From: Proteles cristata cristata
Taxonomy: Eukaryota; Chordata; Mammalia; Carnivora; Hyaenidae
Length of the DNA stretch: 64,000 bases
Reading direction: 5' to 3'
NCBI GenBank assembly: GCA_017311185.1
Contig: JAESUZ010002383.1
Span: forward strand, 2,579,423-2,643,422
The notes under the pieces are model-generated. The model had not been told where the DNA came from and ran no database searches. It worked only from the letters and a program-made list of their open reading frames with translations. Below are positions 32,801 to 44,324 of this stretch, piece after piece; the first letter of the stretch is position 1; the number at the start of each line of letters is the position of its first letter. A program made the translations under genes and the position numbers.

Positions 32801-34194
32801 ATTCTTGAAGGGGGTGGGGCTGAGCTGGATTCTAAAGGAAGGGGAGCCTGACAGACAGAAAGAAGACAACATCAGAGGGGGAATAAAGGGCATGAAATCC
32901 AGACAGAGAAAATATTTACGATGGGAAGCAATGAGAGATTTGAGGAGTGGTCAAGGCAGCAGAAAATCAAATTGAAAGGTGAGGCCCGGGGTGGCCTTGA
33001 AAACCTGGGCAAGGGAGACTGAAACTTATCCTGTAAGCCTGATAGAGTCCTGGGGATAGGATTCAAGCTTCTAGTTGAAAGGAAGAGGCAACAAAGATAG
33101 CAGAGCAGATGGTAGGGCAGGAAATCTGTGTCCATTTCAGAAATTAATTATTTTTTCCTTTCTTGCTCTGCCTTCTCTTTTTCTCTACACCCTGAGTTTT
33201 AAAGATATCTAAAATGTGTAATTATGTCTGAATGCATAGGAAGAGTAGAATCGGGTGAAGACAGCACAGAGATCCATGGGAATTATTATGTAAATGACTT
33301 AGCAGTAACAGACTGTTCCCAGAGTGAACACTTAACCATTCTTCTACTGGCTACTTAAGTACACTGTGAACTTAAGGATAAACCCAGGCGACTGATATAC
33401 TTGGATGGAGTGGGTCCCTGGCAGGGTCTTTTGGACATAGTTCCTCCACTGGAAGTCTCTCATGGAGAATTTAATTTTAAAAGGACGATAATATAGAATT
33501 AAGAGCCCACAAGAGGGAGGGAAAATAGATAACATGTCCAAATTCTCTCTCTCTTATTCATACCACACACTTTATGGAATCTTTTATCATTTGGACACTT
33601 GCCATTAATATTCCCAGCATCCTCTCCTGCCAGATTTATTTTACTCTTACTATTGAGGAGAAGTAAAGCTGTTTATTTAGGCAATTCTCTAGGTTACTCT
33701 GCAAAATGTAGAAGCCCTGTGATGATTTCAAGTGTCCAAAATCCCTTGAATTTTTTAAGAGAGAGATGTGAACCATGGCTACCTTGAAAAAGAACATGGG
33801 CACCTTCCTTGTTTAACACAGATGTCCCCAAGCTGCTACAACCCAATGGTACAAATGATTGTGGAGCAACTGTGGAAACTCGAGGTTTGGGCACAGTCTC
33901 CCCCAGTGATTTCTCAGTCTTCGGGAGTGCCTCACGTATGCTCAGAAACATATCTGCGCATGTCCTGCCTGTTACCGATGCCCCTGAGAGAATGCTCTCT
34001 TCCTGACCCACTGTTCCTCAAACGCTTGGGCTATCTGTGTCCTCCGATGATGAGACTTCTGGATGGTCTATGGTGGGCTCTCGTGCTTCGTCATTGAGGC
34101 CCGGAAGCATCAGTGCTTGTATTTATTCTCAATACGTCCTTACGACTTTCATCCTTGACCCCTCTCTCCATAGAGCTTAATGCTAGGCTGTCAG
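32801..34194. other. Unassigned non-coding sequence
   Basis: About 1.4 kb without a recognised repeat or exon. Overlapping frames of about 105 residues on both strands near 33694-34097 have no recognisable domain. Confidence 0.5.
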
Positions 34195-34450
34195 AAATAT
34201 GCATAAGAATGTGTGTTGCAGATGTGTTTTAATATTAAAGAACTGGAAATAAATTGATTTTCCTTCAGGAGAAGAAATTCGCTGAATAAATGGTGATATA
34301 TCTGACTGTGAAATGATATGCAGACCTCAGAATGAATTAGAAATCTTTTGGATGACTTGGAGGGATTTGAGGTGCAAATAAAAGAATAGAAATGTATATG
34401 AAATCTGATCCCATTTTTGCACAACAATTCAACCTGCCATATGTTTTAGT
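34195..34450 (+). mobile_element. Old L1 3' fragment
   Basis: TTAATATTAAAGAACTGGAAATAAATTG, GCTGAATAAATGGTGATATATC, AATGATATGCAGACCTCAG and GAAATCTGATCCCATTTTTGC resemble an old L1 3' UTR. Highly diverged. Confidence 0.5.
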
Positions 34451-34639
34451 ATATGTGTATATATAAAGGAGTTGTTTAATATTGTCTTTATATAAGATTC
34501 TATTAGTATAAAGAACCAAATGAAAGGGCATAACTGCCCATTGGAGTGGGCATAGTGCATAAGATTTTTGGGTCTCATGTTAATTCTCACCAGCGAGCAT
34601 CTCCCACAGAGAAGGTCCACCTTGTATGAATAAGAGCCA

Positions 34640-36050
34640 ACCTCTCTCCTTGGTCATCCCAGGGCTTCTTCAATAGTTGCTCGAATGGCAGAGTAATAGA
34701 GATCAAGGCTGTATGCCTGGCATGATAGCATGAGCTTCTTTTCATGAAGGCTGATCTGGCCACTGCCACAGATGAATGCCAGATTTCCAGCCCAATAAAC
34801 TGTAGACAAGCCCTTGATGTGATAACATTACTCAAGGAGATCAGCCAGCTACCTGGTGGCAGGTAGATTTCTTCAGATGCCTTCAGCTGGTGGGAGTAGC
34901 AATTTGTTCTTATAAGAACTGACACTGGGAGGCCCAGGTGGCTCAGTTGGTTTGGCATCCAGCTTCGGCTCAGGTCATGATCTCACGGTTTGGTTAGTAA
35001 GTTCAAGCCCCGTGTCGGGCTCTTTGCTGACAGCTCAGAGCCTGGAGCCTGCTTCTGATTCTGTGTCTCCCTCAAAAATAATAAACATTTAAATAAAAAA
35101 AAGAACTGACACCTAGTCAGGATATGAGATGCCCTCCCTGGCTGTCAGCATCACCATCTGGGGCCTACAGAATGCCTGATTTAGCAGCATAGAGCATATA
35201 CAGCATTGCTTCAGATAAGTCAAGGAGGTGTGCCAATACTCCACAGTAAAGGAGTCCTATGCATGACTATAGGAGTCACTGATTCTACCTTAATGCACAT
35301 CACCTTGAAGTTGACAGCCTAATAGAAGGATGAAAGACTTACTAAAGACTCCATTACGATGTTATCTTGGGTACAACACTCAGTGGTGTTGGAGTGTAAC
35401 TTTCAGGATGTGTTATATGCACTGAACCAATGGTCAGGATATGGTCTATGTCCTGATAGCTAGATACGTGGATCTTGGAACCAAGGGGTAAAGGAAGGAT
35501 TAGCCACTCTCATCATTACTCGCAGTGACCCACTTGAGGAATTTATACTTCCCACCTTTAACTTTATATTCTATTGGATTAGTGGTTTCCCAGGTGGACG
35601 GTAAGTGGTTTTGAAGCATGCTTATACCAGAGGGCTCTCCTGAACTTGAAGTTACAGTATTGCCCGGTCATCTTAGATTCCTGAGTCAGTGGATCATAAA
35701 GAAGTCTATTGTTAGGGATAATTGACTGAACACTATGAAGAGCTAGGGTTGCCACTCCCAATGGGGTAAGAAAGGAGCATGTCCAGAAGCCATGAAACAT
35801 TGGTCCTTCAGTCTGAGTGGTATGTATAAATGGGCCCTCCCAGCAACCATGGCCCAGTAGGGGTAAGGGAACTAAGGCCCAACTCTGCAAAGACGAAGGT
35901 CTGGCTAAAGGAAGGGAAGTCTGGAATGGGTGTGGGGGAGACATGACACTCAACAACAATGGTACTGGGACCATCTGTAGCTGGGAGGACTGAAGCTTAG
36001 CCCACTAACTGTTCTGCATGAAGCCTTCTGTAGAAATTTCTGCTATGTAC
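34640..36050 (+). pseudogene. Decayed class III (ERVL-like) endogenous retrovirus internal fragment
   Basis: The stretch around 34730-34900 (GGCTGATCTGGCCACTGCC, GATCAGCCAGCTACCTGGTGGCAGG, CAATTTGTTCTTA) matches the integrase part of an ERVL-type pol gene. Farther on, ACTCAGTGGTGTTGGAGTG, GGATCTTGGAACCAAGGGGTAAAGG, GTGACCCACTTGAGGAATTTATACTTCCC and CTGAACTTGAAGTTACAGTATTG match the sequence that follows pol in ERV3/HERV16-like elements. In a live element pol makes reverse transcriptase and integrase. Here no frame of useful length survives, stops are frequent and a SINE interrupts it at 34926-35100. The 5' part of the element is missing. An LTR-like segment follows. This is an old fossil, not a virus gene that could be expressed. 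Confidence 0.65.
34926..35100 (+). mobile_element. SINEC inside the ERVL fragment
   Basis: Head GGCCCAGGTGGCTCAGTTGG, GCTTCGGCTCAGGTCATGATC, GCTGACAGCTCAGAGCCTGG and tail ATAATAAACATTTAAATAAA. The CT-rich body is shortened. The target AAGAACTGACAC flanks it at 34914-34925 and 35101-35112. Confidence 0.95.
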
Positions 36051-36059
36051 CACATTAAG

Positions 36060-36668
36060 GACCTGTGACTGGCCGGACTCCAAGGAGGGCATGAGTGCAT
36101 CTGAGTGGTGTCAGGAGTAAACCACATTGGACATCTCTCATGCCTCGTGCCTTACATTTCTCCAGCCTCTCTTTAACTGCGTCTATTGCTGCAGTGACCA
36201 GCTTTGTGCAGATATAACCTTCCAGCATCTTCCCTCAGCCACATATCATTTCCACTGTCTGCGTGGGGGCCTCTCTAAAGCCACCCTATGAGGTGATTTC
36301 TGAACCAGTCTGGCAGGTGCTGACTCATGCACAGTCTCTAAGAGAGCCTAACATCCCAGGTGGCAGTCCTTGGCCATTGAGAGCTAGGAGCTAGTGAATG
36401 AATATGTGCTTCCGCCTTCTTCCCCACATGTGGGCAACACAACTCCTTAGAGGGTCCTGGGCAGGTCGAGCCCCAGCTGCTCACGTAGTGATGAGCTCAG
36501 TAAAACATCCTTGGATTTGCTTTTATTTCCTACCCTGCTTTCTACTCTTTTCACTTCCTCATTCCTGTTCCTTGGGTCACTTCCCCTCACTCCTATTCCC
36601 TGGGCCACTTCCCCAAATAAACTTGCATGCACAACCTTGCCAAAGGCTCTGCTTTCTGGTTAAGACAC
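36060..36668 (+). mobile_element. Probable 3' LTR of the ERVL-like element
   Basis: The segment ends with CCACTTCCCCAAATAAACTTGCATGCACAACC and CAAAGGCTCTGCTTTCTGG, the polyadenylation and end pattern of LTR16-like LTRs ('aaataaacttgcatgcaaatcc ... gggtctgcttctgg'). It lies directly downstream of the pol-like fragment in the same orientation. The left boundary is approximate. Confidence 0.5.
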
Positions 36669-36759
36669 ATGGGCTACTTGGGGAAAGTGAAGATGGAGAT
36701 GGCCTGCTAATATAGCTGAGGACAGAGAGAGGTAGGGAAAGGCGTCCTCAGGAAAAATC

Positions 36760-36912
36760 ACCATTTGTGCTGGATCTAACTTTTGTGAAATGACATAGAT
36801 GTGTGTATGTAGACATAAAGAGTAGTTTACAAGATGGTCACCCAAATATTAGCGTTGGTTACCTTAGAATAGTGTGATAGATATATCTTATTATATTTTA
36901 TACTTTAAAAGT
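36760..36912 (+). mobile_element. Old L1 fragment split by the second Tigger
   Basis: The AT-rich segment ending TATTATATTTTATACTTTAAAAGTA appears to continue at 39441 (TATCATATTTTTGTAAGTTGTTTGAAATATTTATGA), as expected for an old L1 3' end hit by the transposon. Weak assignment. Confidence 0.4.
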
Positions 36913-36913
36913 A

Positions 36914-39440
36914 CAGTAAAACCTTGCATCATGAGCAACTTATTTTGTGTGTTCCGCAAGATGAGCAGACATTTCTAGTAAATTTTAACTTGATAAATGA
37001 GGAATGTCTTGTCATATGAGCAGTATGTGACACCAAATGTCACATTATCACAACTGAGCCAATCGTCCTTTCTTTCCCCCACCCCTTTCTCTCTCTCTCC
37101 CTTTTTCTCTCTCTCTGCAAGATTGTGGGTGATCATCTCCCATGCTAGGATGCTTGGTCTCAGGCTACGGTGTTTGGGAAAAGTTAGTGATATTTCAGAA
37201 CACTGGAAGGTTCCCACAATTGGCAATAGTGTATTTTTTGTTACTTCAAAGCACCTATGGACAGTCCTTTCCTTTTCCATCCAAGAGTAAGCTGGGAAAT
37301 GCTTTGCTTCATTCTAGGTCATGCAGCCTGTAGATAAAGACCATTTCCTCTGCTGCCTTCTTGCCAGTTACATTAACTACAGTTTATGATGAGAGCTTTT
37401 GTAAAACTCTCTCTCATATACTGTACTGTAGTCAACATCTGTGCAAGAATTGCACCCAATGGAATGCAGAAAAAGGTTGAAAAGAAAGGCAGTAAGAAGA
37501 AGGAGATGATTATGGTGGAAAATAAGAAAGAAATCATTGAGAAGTATGAATGAGGTACGCAAATGCCTGAGAAGTCTATGTTGACCATTTACACAATATT
37601 AAAGAAGAAAGAGGAAATAAAGGGCAAGAGTCAGCAAAAAGAGTCACAAGAATATCAAAGCAATGGCCATGTGTTCTGGAATATGTAGAAAAGTTGCTTC
37701 TGGTTGGAAAAATAAGAAGAAACTAGAAAGTGATACTGTGACTGAGAACTTTATCTGTGAGAAGACAAAGGCCTTGTACACTGAACTTGTAGAGAAACTG
37801 CTAGGTACATCCACAGAAAATGAAGAAGTCTTCAAGGCAAGCAGGGGATGGTTTGGTAACTTTAAGAGGAGAAGTGGCATCCATTGTGTTGTGAGGCACA
37901 GAGAGGCTGTGAGTTCAGACACTAAGGCAGCTGGGGTGTTCGCTACCAAGTTCCAGATGCTCATGGTTTCCAACATTACTTACAGGAGCAAGTTTTAACT
38001 GAGATTAGATGGGGCTTTTCTGGAAAAAAAGATGCCAAAGAGGATGCACATTGCAGAAGAAGAGAATGCAATGCCTGATCACAAGCCCATGAAAGACCAT
38101 CTCATTCTCTTGCTTTATGCTAATGCAAGTGGGGATTTCAAAGTCAAGCCCCTGCTCATGTATCATTCCAAGAATCTGCAAGCCTTCAAGAAATGCAAGG
38201 TGCAGAAGAGTTAAAAGTTATGTAGAGGTCCAACAGCAAGGCTTGGGTCTCTCCTATCTTGTTTGTTGAGTGGATTAACAAGGTCTTTGGTCCAGCAGTG
38301 AAGAAATACCTTTTAGAAAAGGATCTGCCAGTCTAAGCCTTGCTGGTTCTGGATAATGCTCCTGCTCCTCCTCCAGGCTTTTAGGACGATTTACTGGAGG
38401 AATTCAAGTTTGTTAACATTAAGTTCCTTCCTCCCAACACCACTCCAGTCCCCCAGTTCATGGATCAGCAAGTTATTTTGAATTTTAAGAAGTTTTACAT
38501 CAGTGATGCTTTGAGGTGGCTGAAGGAATAAACCTTACCCTCCAAGAGTTTTGAAAAAATAATTTCCACATTGTGAACTGCCTCAAGATCATCAGTGGAG
38601 CCTGGGATGGGTTCACCAAGAGAATCCTCAATTCTGCTAGGAGAAAACAGTGGCCTGATTGTGTTCTTGGACTTGATTTAGAGGGGCTTGCTCATGAACA
38701 GGAGCCACCAGTTGTTGGTGAAATGTGTCCTTGGGGAAGACCATGGGACTGGAAATGAATGATGGTGGCATTCAAGAGCTGTGGAGGAACATAGCCAGGA
38801 GCTGACCACTGACGGTTGATGGATCTGCATTGCGAGCAACAGTAAGAAGTTATGCAGGAGATCTCTGCAGAGAAGGAGGAGGAAGAGGCAGAGAAATCCC
38901 TCACTTCAAATGAGATTAGAGAGATGTGTAAAATGTGGGAAATAGTGCAAAATTTTGTAGAAAAGCACCACCCAAATAAGGTTGTAGCTTGTGATTGATG
39001 AATCTGTTTAATAACAATGCAATGTCACATTTGCAAAATCTTCAAAAGGAGGCAAAAGCAAGTGTCATTAGATAGGTTCCTTGTTAAAGTTGCATGAAAA
39101 GAAAGAGTCCATTGAGCCAATAGGTTAGCAGTGATTTCGTTAGTGATAGTGAAACTCATCCTACACAATAACCCTCCTCTCTTGTTTCCATCAACCAGAG
39201 CCATGACGGTTTTCAAAGGTAAGTGCAGGTTAATTTATTTTCTTTATATTTGGTATTTTCTTTATTATTTTCTATTCTATTACACTACTGTAATCATTTT
39301 TAGATGAAATTTTTGGGTTGTGGAATGAATCATCTACATTTCCATTATATTTTATGGGGAAATTCAGTTTGATATACAACTGCTTTGGATTATAAACATG
39401 TTTCTGGTACGAATTATGCTTGCAAAGCAAAATTTTGCTG
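36914..39440 (+). mobile_element. Full-length Tigger-family (pogo) DNA transposon
   Basis: Left terminus CAGTAAAACCTTGCATCATGAGCAA and right terminus TTGCAAAGCAAAATTTTGCTG are imperfect inverted repeats. TA is present on both sides (36912-36913 and 39441-39442), the standard target duplication of this family. The 2.53-kb interior holds a broken transposase on the plus strand. I recognise the family as Tigger but not the exact subfamily. Internal text differs from the Tigger1 copy at 6346, so they are not recent sisters. Confidence 0.92.
37465..38990 (+). pseudogene. Tigger-family transposase pseudogene
   Basis: The frame begins about 37465 with a lysine-rich helix-turn-helix region (KKVEKKGSKKKEM). 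The next block at 37663-37998 (111 residues) continues the CENP-B-like DNA-binding segment (SRGWFGNFKRRSGIH). A single TAA at 37996-37998 separates it in frame from the DDE domain start (MPKRMHIAEEENAMPDHKPM ... LLMYHSKNL at 38032-38214). A later frameshift puts the C-terminal piece (NCLKIISGAWDGFTKR, 38573-38758) in another frame. The protein resembles Jerky/CENP-B-type transposases, which cut and paste the element at TA. The breaks rule out activity, and no sign of host adoption is seen. Confidence 0.88.
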
Positions 39441-39490
39441 TATCATATTTTTGTAAGTTGTTTGAAATATTTATGATAGGTGTGTGAAAT

Positions 39491-40049
39491 TTATATATAC
39501 TAATTAAAAAAACATTGCAAGAAATAACTGGTAGGAAAGAAAGTAAGACTTCAGGCTAAGGTGGGATTTCTCTCTCAAAACACCTGTGCATGAAACTCTT
39601 CCTCCTTCCTGAAGCCAGAAAACAGATCTGTCTACATATATCAGCTCAATGTAGGTAGAAATTCCAAGGCATGACCAGAGCACACTAGTTCCATAGCAGG
39701 GGCAAAACTTCAGTTTGAACTCAACCAGGATCCCCTGCTCTGCATACACACAGTCTTCCATCCTTGTTGAAACAAGATGTCTCAAACCACAACATGTAAG
39801 GAAAGAAAAAGAAAGTTCTGAGCTACTAGGGATGTGGTATTTCCACAATAGTCTCACTTATACTAGATAGCAAGGGGAGCAAAGTGGGCTTACAGATTAC
39901 AAAAGTGAATTGGCTCCTCTGAGAAATGTTGTCTTCTCATTGTCTTCTATCCTTTGTTGGTCAGGGGTCACTACATGGGGTAATAATCTCACCTGATATG
40001 ACAGGCCTCCCTTCAGTCCACAGTGTCAAGTGTCTCATTTAAAACTATC
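39491..40049. other. Unassigned non-coding sequence
   Basis: A 117-residue minus-strand frame (39504-39857) has no recognisable domain. No repeat recognised. Confidence 0.5.
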
Positions 40050-40396
40050 CTTACAGATATCACATGTTTTCACTCATATGGGAAACTTGAGAAACTTAAC
40101 AGAAGATGAAGGGGGAAGGGAAGGGAAAAAAATAGCTACAAACAGAGAGAGGTAGGAGGCAACTATAAGAGATTCTTAAATGTAGAGAACAAACTGAGGG
40201 TTGATGGGGGTTTGGGGAGAAGGGAAATGGGTGATGGGTAAGGAGAAGGGCACTTGTTGGGATGAGCACTGGGCATTGTATGTAAACAATGAACCACCTG
40301 AATCTGCCCCCAAAACCAAGAGCACACTGTACACACTGTGTGTTAGCCAATTTGACAGTAAAGTATATTAAAACATTTTTTTAATTTAAAAAATTG
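40050..40396 (+). mobile_element. Carnivoran L1 3' end
   Basis: GATATCACATGTTTTCACTCATATGG, AACAAACTGAGGGTTGATGGGGG, GGGATGAGCACTGGGCATTGTATG and AGCCAATTTGACAGTAAAG follow the carnivoran L1 3' UTR, ending in an A/T-rich tail. It is 5'-truncated to about 350 bases. Confidence 0.93.
40206..40238 (+). other. Potential G-quadruplex in L1 3' UTR
   Basis: Five G-runs of three or more (GGGGG, GGGG, GGG, GGG, GGG) separated by loops of 3 to 4 bases. This is the G-rich tract of the L1 3' UTR. Folding is inferred from the pattern. Confidence 0.65.
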
Positions 40397-40407
40397 TCCG
40401 TAATATA

Positions 40408-40530
40408 GGACACCTGAGTGGCTCAATCAGTTAAGCCTCTGACTCTTCATCCCAGTTCAGGTCCTGATTTCAGGGTCCTGAGTTCAAACTCTGTATTGGG
40501 CTCCATGCTGGGCATGAAGCCTACTTAAAA
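40408..40530 (+). mobile_element. SINEC, older and short
   Basis: Head GGACACCTGAGTGGCTCAATCAG, CCAGTTCAGGTCCTGATTTCAGG and GGGCTCCATGCTGGGCATGAAGCC. The CT-rich body is absent and the copy ends in CTTAAAAACAACAG. This matches the older carnivoran subfamily. Confidence 0.88.
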
Positions 40531-41404
40531 ACAACAGTCACAATAACAAAAGCGCCCTTAATACATCTTGGCTCAGTTCATCAACTAACCAGGCCCTGAG
40601 TGGGAAACCTGTGAGGCTGTGCTTTTGGGAGGTAGGGGAAGCTATTGAACCCCTGTTTTGAACTAGGATTTGAATTTTGGAAGATAGAGATAAGTTTTTA
40701 ATTTTGAAGAGGATGTAGTTGTGCCTTCCATAGAGGAAACCTTCCGGGGAGAAGATTCTAAATATGAAGGATTTTTAAATGTGTTCTAGAATAAAGAAGG
40801 TTGGCAAAGTCAGATCCAAAATCCTGGGTTGACAGCTGCTTCGCATGCTGTTCAATCTTGACTTTAGAGTTTAAGGAAATTTCCCACTGGAAAAAACAAA
40901 ATGAAGGCTGATACGTGGCCCCTGATTCAACAATCAAGAAGAGAGGAAAGGCAGCTCGATACAAACACCAATTCAGGGATTTAAAAGGACGAAGACTCAT
41001 GTTTCTACCACCCAGTAGCTATTAAACAAACTTATGAGCATTGTTATTCCTAAATGAAAACCATAATTTACACACAGAGCCTCTCAGGTTTCACTGTTAA
41101 CCTTTATGCCGTCGTCCCAGTCTGGTTTTCCTTAAACCTCACATTCATTACCATCCTCATTCAACCCCTCCTTCCTTGCCCTAAAGCGTCTTCTACTTTG
41201 TCAAGAAAATGTTCTCAAGGGCATGGGTGGGGAGTGCTGGAGTAGTGTGCCTGAATGTCTTCAGGCTGTCTTTTCCCCAAGCTGGGTACAATGGGGGCAT
41301 GGGGTCTATCCCAGGTCTGGGATGAGCTGCCCACCCAGGTGGGGAAGGTGGGTGTCCTCAATTTACATAATATTTACATATTATTTAAACATTTGTGCGC
41401 TCTA
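40531..41404. other. Unassigned non-coding sequence
   Basis: No recognisable feature. Confidence 0.5.
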
Positions 41405-41536
41405 GGAGCCTTCTGGGGTGCTGGAAATGTTCTCTATCTTGGCCAGGTTGGTCATTAGCAGGTATATAATATATATAAACAGTTTTGTACACTTGGTTGT
41501 ATATAAGCTATACTTCAGTAAAAAAGTAGTTAAAAC
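41405..41536 (+). mobile_element. Old L1 3' end
   Basis: GGGGTGCTGGAAATGTTCTCTATCTTGG, then TGTACACTTGGTTGTATATAAGC and ATACTTCAGTAAAAAAG, follow the old L1 3' UTR ('ggtgatggaaatgttctatatctt ... attatacctcaataaa'). Confidence 0.75.
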
Positions 41537-41548
41537 TATATATGCCTT

Positions 41549-41752
41549 CTGGGTACCTGGATGGATCAGTTGGTGGTCAAATGGTCAACTCTTGATTTTG
41601 GCTTAGGTCATGATCTCATGGCTTGTGAGATCAAGCCCTGTGTTGGGCTCTGCGCTGACAGCACGGAGCCTGCTTGGGATTCTGTCTCTCCTCTCTGCCC
41701 TGCCCCCACTTGTGTGCATGCATATGCTCTCTCTCAAAATAAATAAGTAAAC
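41549..41752 (+). mobile_element. SINEC
   Basis: Head GGTACCTGGATGGATCAGTTGG, GGTCATGATCTCATGG, GGGCTCTGCGCTGACAGCACGGAGCC and AAAATAAATAAG tail. The target ATATATGCCTT before it recurs as ATATATGCTTT after it. Confidence 0.94.
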
Positions 41753-42601
41753 ATATATGCTTTTAAATGTGCATGGATGAAACCTCAACCCCCCCTTCTT
41801 AAGACCGTGGACTTTGAAACACAAAATAGAGGCCATTGGTATTTTCCTGGATGTTAAACACCACTCAGGTATCTTACATTTCGACTCAAAAGTGATTTTG
41901 TTTAGCACTGCAAAAACTAACTGTAGTTCGTAACTGCAAAAACCTGCCTTCTCCTAGGAGAAAATTAGAGGTAGGGAAGAAACGGACCTTTTATTTCATG
42001 ACACTGTGATAGAAAGCAGTGGTCTCCATTCAGGTAATTAGTTTCTTTTTCTTCTTAAAGTGGCATTTGATTTATAGTTGACAGTATGCTAGAATGCAGT
42101 TTAGTTTCAAAACTGAAAATGATCAGTTATTGAGTGATTCGTGAACAGCTCCTGCTTTCAGGATGCTTTCCCAGGAGCCTGCCCTGGGCAGCCTGCCTGC
42201 CTGTGCTGCTGGAGCCTGTGGCTGGAGCCTGTGGCTGGAGGGGACACACTCTCATGCCACTGCACAGGCCAGAGGTCCCAGCTGTGTGTGGCCCTTGATG
42301 CCCCCACTCTATGCTCTCTAAACCACTGGCTGGGTATCTGTTTACAACTTGGAATTGTCTGCTTTTATTATATTAAATCAGCTGCTCTCTGGACAACCTG
42401 CACAGGGACCTCTCAGGGCTTCAGGTTTTCATCTAGAAAATGAGGGAGCCCATCAGACACAGTGGAGGGGAGCCCTGGCTTCAGGGGAGTCTCACCTGGA
42501 GATTCAACTCAAATAGGATAGCGCATGCTGCAGTAGACAGTTTTCAAGCCTTCGACTTAAAGAATGTCAGTCATTGGATTTTTCAGACATGAAGGACGTA
42601 T
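41753..42601. other. Unassigned; a 13-bp minisatellite at 42208-42240
   Basis: GCTGGAGCCTGTG is repeated about 2.5 times in tandem. The surroundings are GC-rich and unassigned. Confidence 0.55.
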
Positions 42602-42988
42602 TGTGAAAAAAACCTTTTTTTCTTTTTTCTTTTTATTTATTTTTTATTTATTTCTGAGAGAAAGAGAGAGAGAGACAGAGAGAGAGAGACAGCCAGTGTG
42701 AGCAGTGGAAGGTCAGAGAGAGAGGGAGATACAGAATTTAAAACAGGCTTCAGGCTCTGAGCTGTCAGCACAGAGCCTGACACAGGGCTCGAACCCACAA
42801 ACCGTGAGATCATGACCTGAGCTGAAGTTGGACACTTAACCGACTGAGCCACCCAGGTGCCCCAGTAAAAAAAAAAGTTTAATTCAGGTTTTATTTTTAA
42901 GCAATCTTTATATCCAAAGTGGTGCTTGAACTCCCAACTCTGAGATCAAGAATCAGATGCTCCATTGACTGATCCAGCAAGGCGTCCA
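42602..42988 (-). mobile_element. Two nested SINECs, minus strand
   Basis: The outer, older copy is visible at about 42870-42988 (TTTTATTTTTAAGCAATCTTTATATCC, GTGCTTGAACTCCC, TGACTGATCCAGCAAGGCGTCC). A younger full copy at about 42611-42865 (GAAGGTCAG body, GGGCTCGAACCC, CACCCAGGTGCCCC head) sits in its A-rich tail. The duplication ATGAAGGACGTAT (42589-42601) / ATGAAGGACATAT (42989-43001) brackets both and so belongs to the older insertion. Confidence 0.9.
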
Positions 42989-43001
42989 ATGAAGGACATA
43001 T

Positions 43002-44324
43002 TTTTAAAAATACATGCCTGTTGCTACAATCTTCTTCACCCTCCATCTCTCTGAGTGGCATTTCGAATATACTCAGCATGCAACAAGGGATTCTGAACAT
43101 GATCTGTAACCTACCCACCTTTCCCCTTCACCTACCTCAAGATCTCCATTCCTTGTTAGAATAAATGAAATCATTATTTGGTTATTATTATTTAAAAACC
43201 TTTTCCTTTTGAAATAATTGTAACTATAAGAAACTGCAAAAATAATACAGAAAGTTCCTGTGTGCCCTTCACCCGGCTTCCCCCAATGACATCTTACATG
43301 ATCATCATCACTGTTATTAGCTGACGGCATGATTAACCTCCTTCCCAGCCCCTCCCCCCCAGCAGTCTGTCTTGGAATCCTAAAAAGCCCAATATCAAAC
43401 AGAGGCATTTTGCAATGCAAGTGTGAGGAGCTGAGACCAAACCTCATTTCCTGGCTCCTGATCCAGAGCTCATTGTGACTTTACGTGATCTGGCTTCTCA
43501 AGAAGGTTAAAAAAAAAATTCCCAAATGAAAACTGATGGTTTATTTATTTAAAGGAAAGCAGTGAATAACTCATGAATTCATGCATTTGCTTATTATTCT
43601 TCTTTGCAGTGGAGATGGATGGATGGATTGATTCATCTCTCTGCCTGCACATCTCTCTCCACTGTGCAGGGAAAATGAGTTGGGTGGGGAGGGCAGCGGC
43701 CTATGATGGAAAGCAGACAGGGCCAAGACTAAAGATTAGCCCTAGTTCTGCCAACGGAGTGAATGTGGGGGAGTCAGCCTCCAAGTCTTCATTTCCTCAT
43801 TTGTGCAGTGTAGGACAAGGCTTGGGTAGGGGTGAAGTCAGAGCCTCAGACGGTACATCTCTATGGAAATGGCGTGGCAGGTTGGGCTCCCTAGGAAGTG
43901 ACTTTGAGAAGGGGGCTAGCATGCAGCCTGCTTGTTAAGGAGTTGTAGGAGCATCATTGTGGAAGTGGGGGGCTGGAGCATGACTGACAGAAGATGAGGC
44001 CCAAAGAAAGCCTGGGCCAATTGCGTGGAGAGCTCTGGAGCTAGAATGCCCTTTGGCATAGTGTCACTGGGAGGAAGAGGCCAGGCCTTTCTACCCCACA
44101 TGCATCAGCACGAGCTGTCCCGGGACTAGCTGGGACTCTGGCAAGGTAGCTCTCTCTGCAGTGTCAGACAGTTCTTCTCAACGATGCTCTCAGTTGCTAG
44201 GAAATTAAGGGTTTCATTGAAGGGTCATCTGGGAGGCTCATCACAGCGTTTCCACAATGTGAAAGCACAAGGTGTTGTTCATTAACAGGATAATAAGAAT
44301 AACAGGATGTGAACATTTACAGGG
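43002..44324. other. Mostly unassigned; old L1-like fragment at about 43160-43310
   Basis: The fragment reads TTTTGAAATAATTGTAACTATAAGAAACTGC, then TTCCTGTGTGCCCTTCACCCGGCTTCCCC, a pattern found in old L1 3' sequence in antisense. The rest is unassigned. The 121-124-residue frames at 43073-43447 and 43573-43938 show no domain. Confidence 0.45.
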
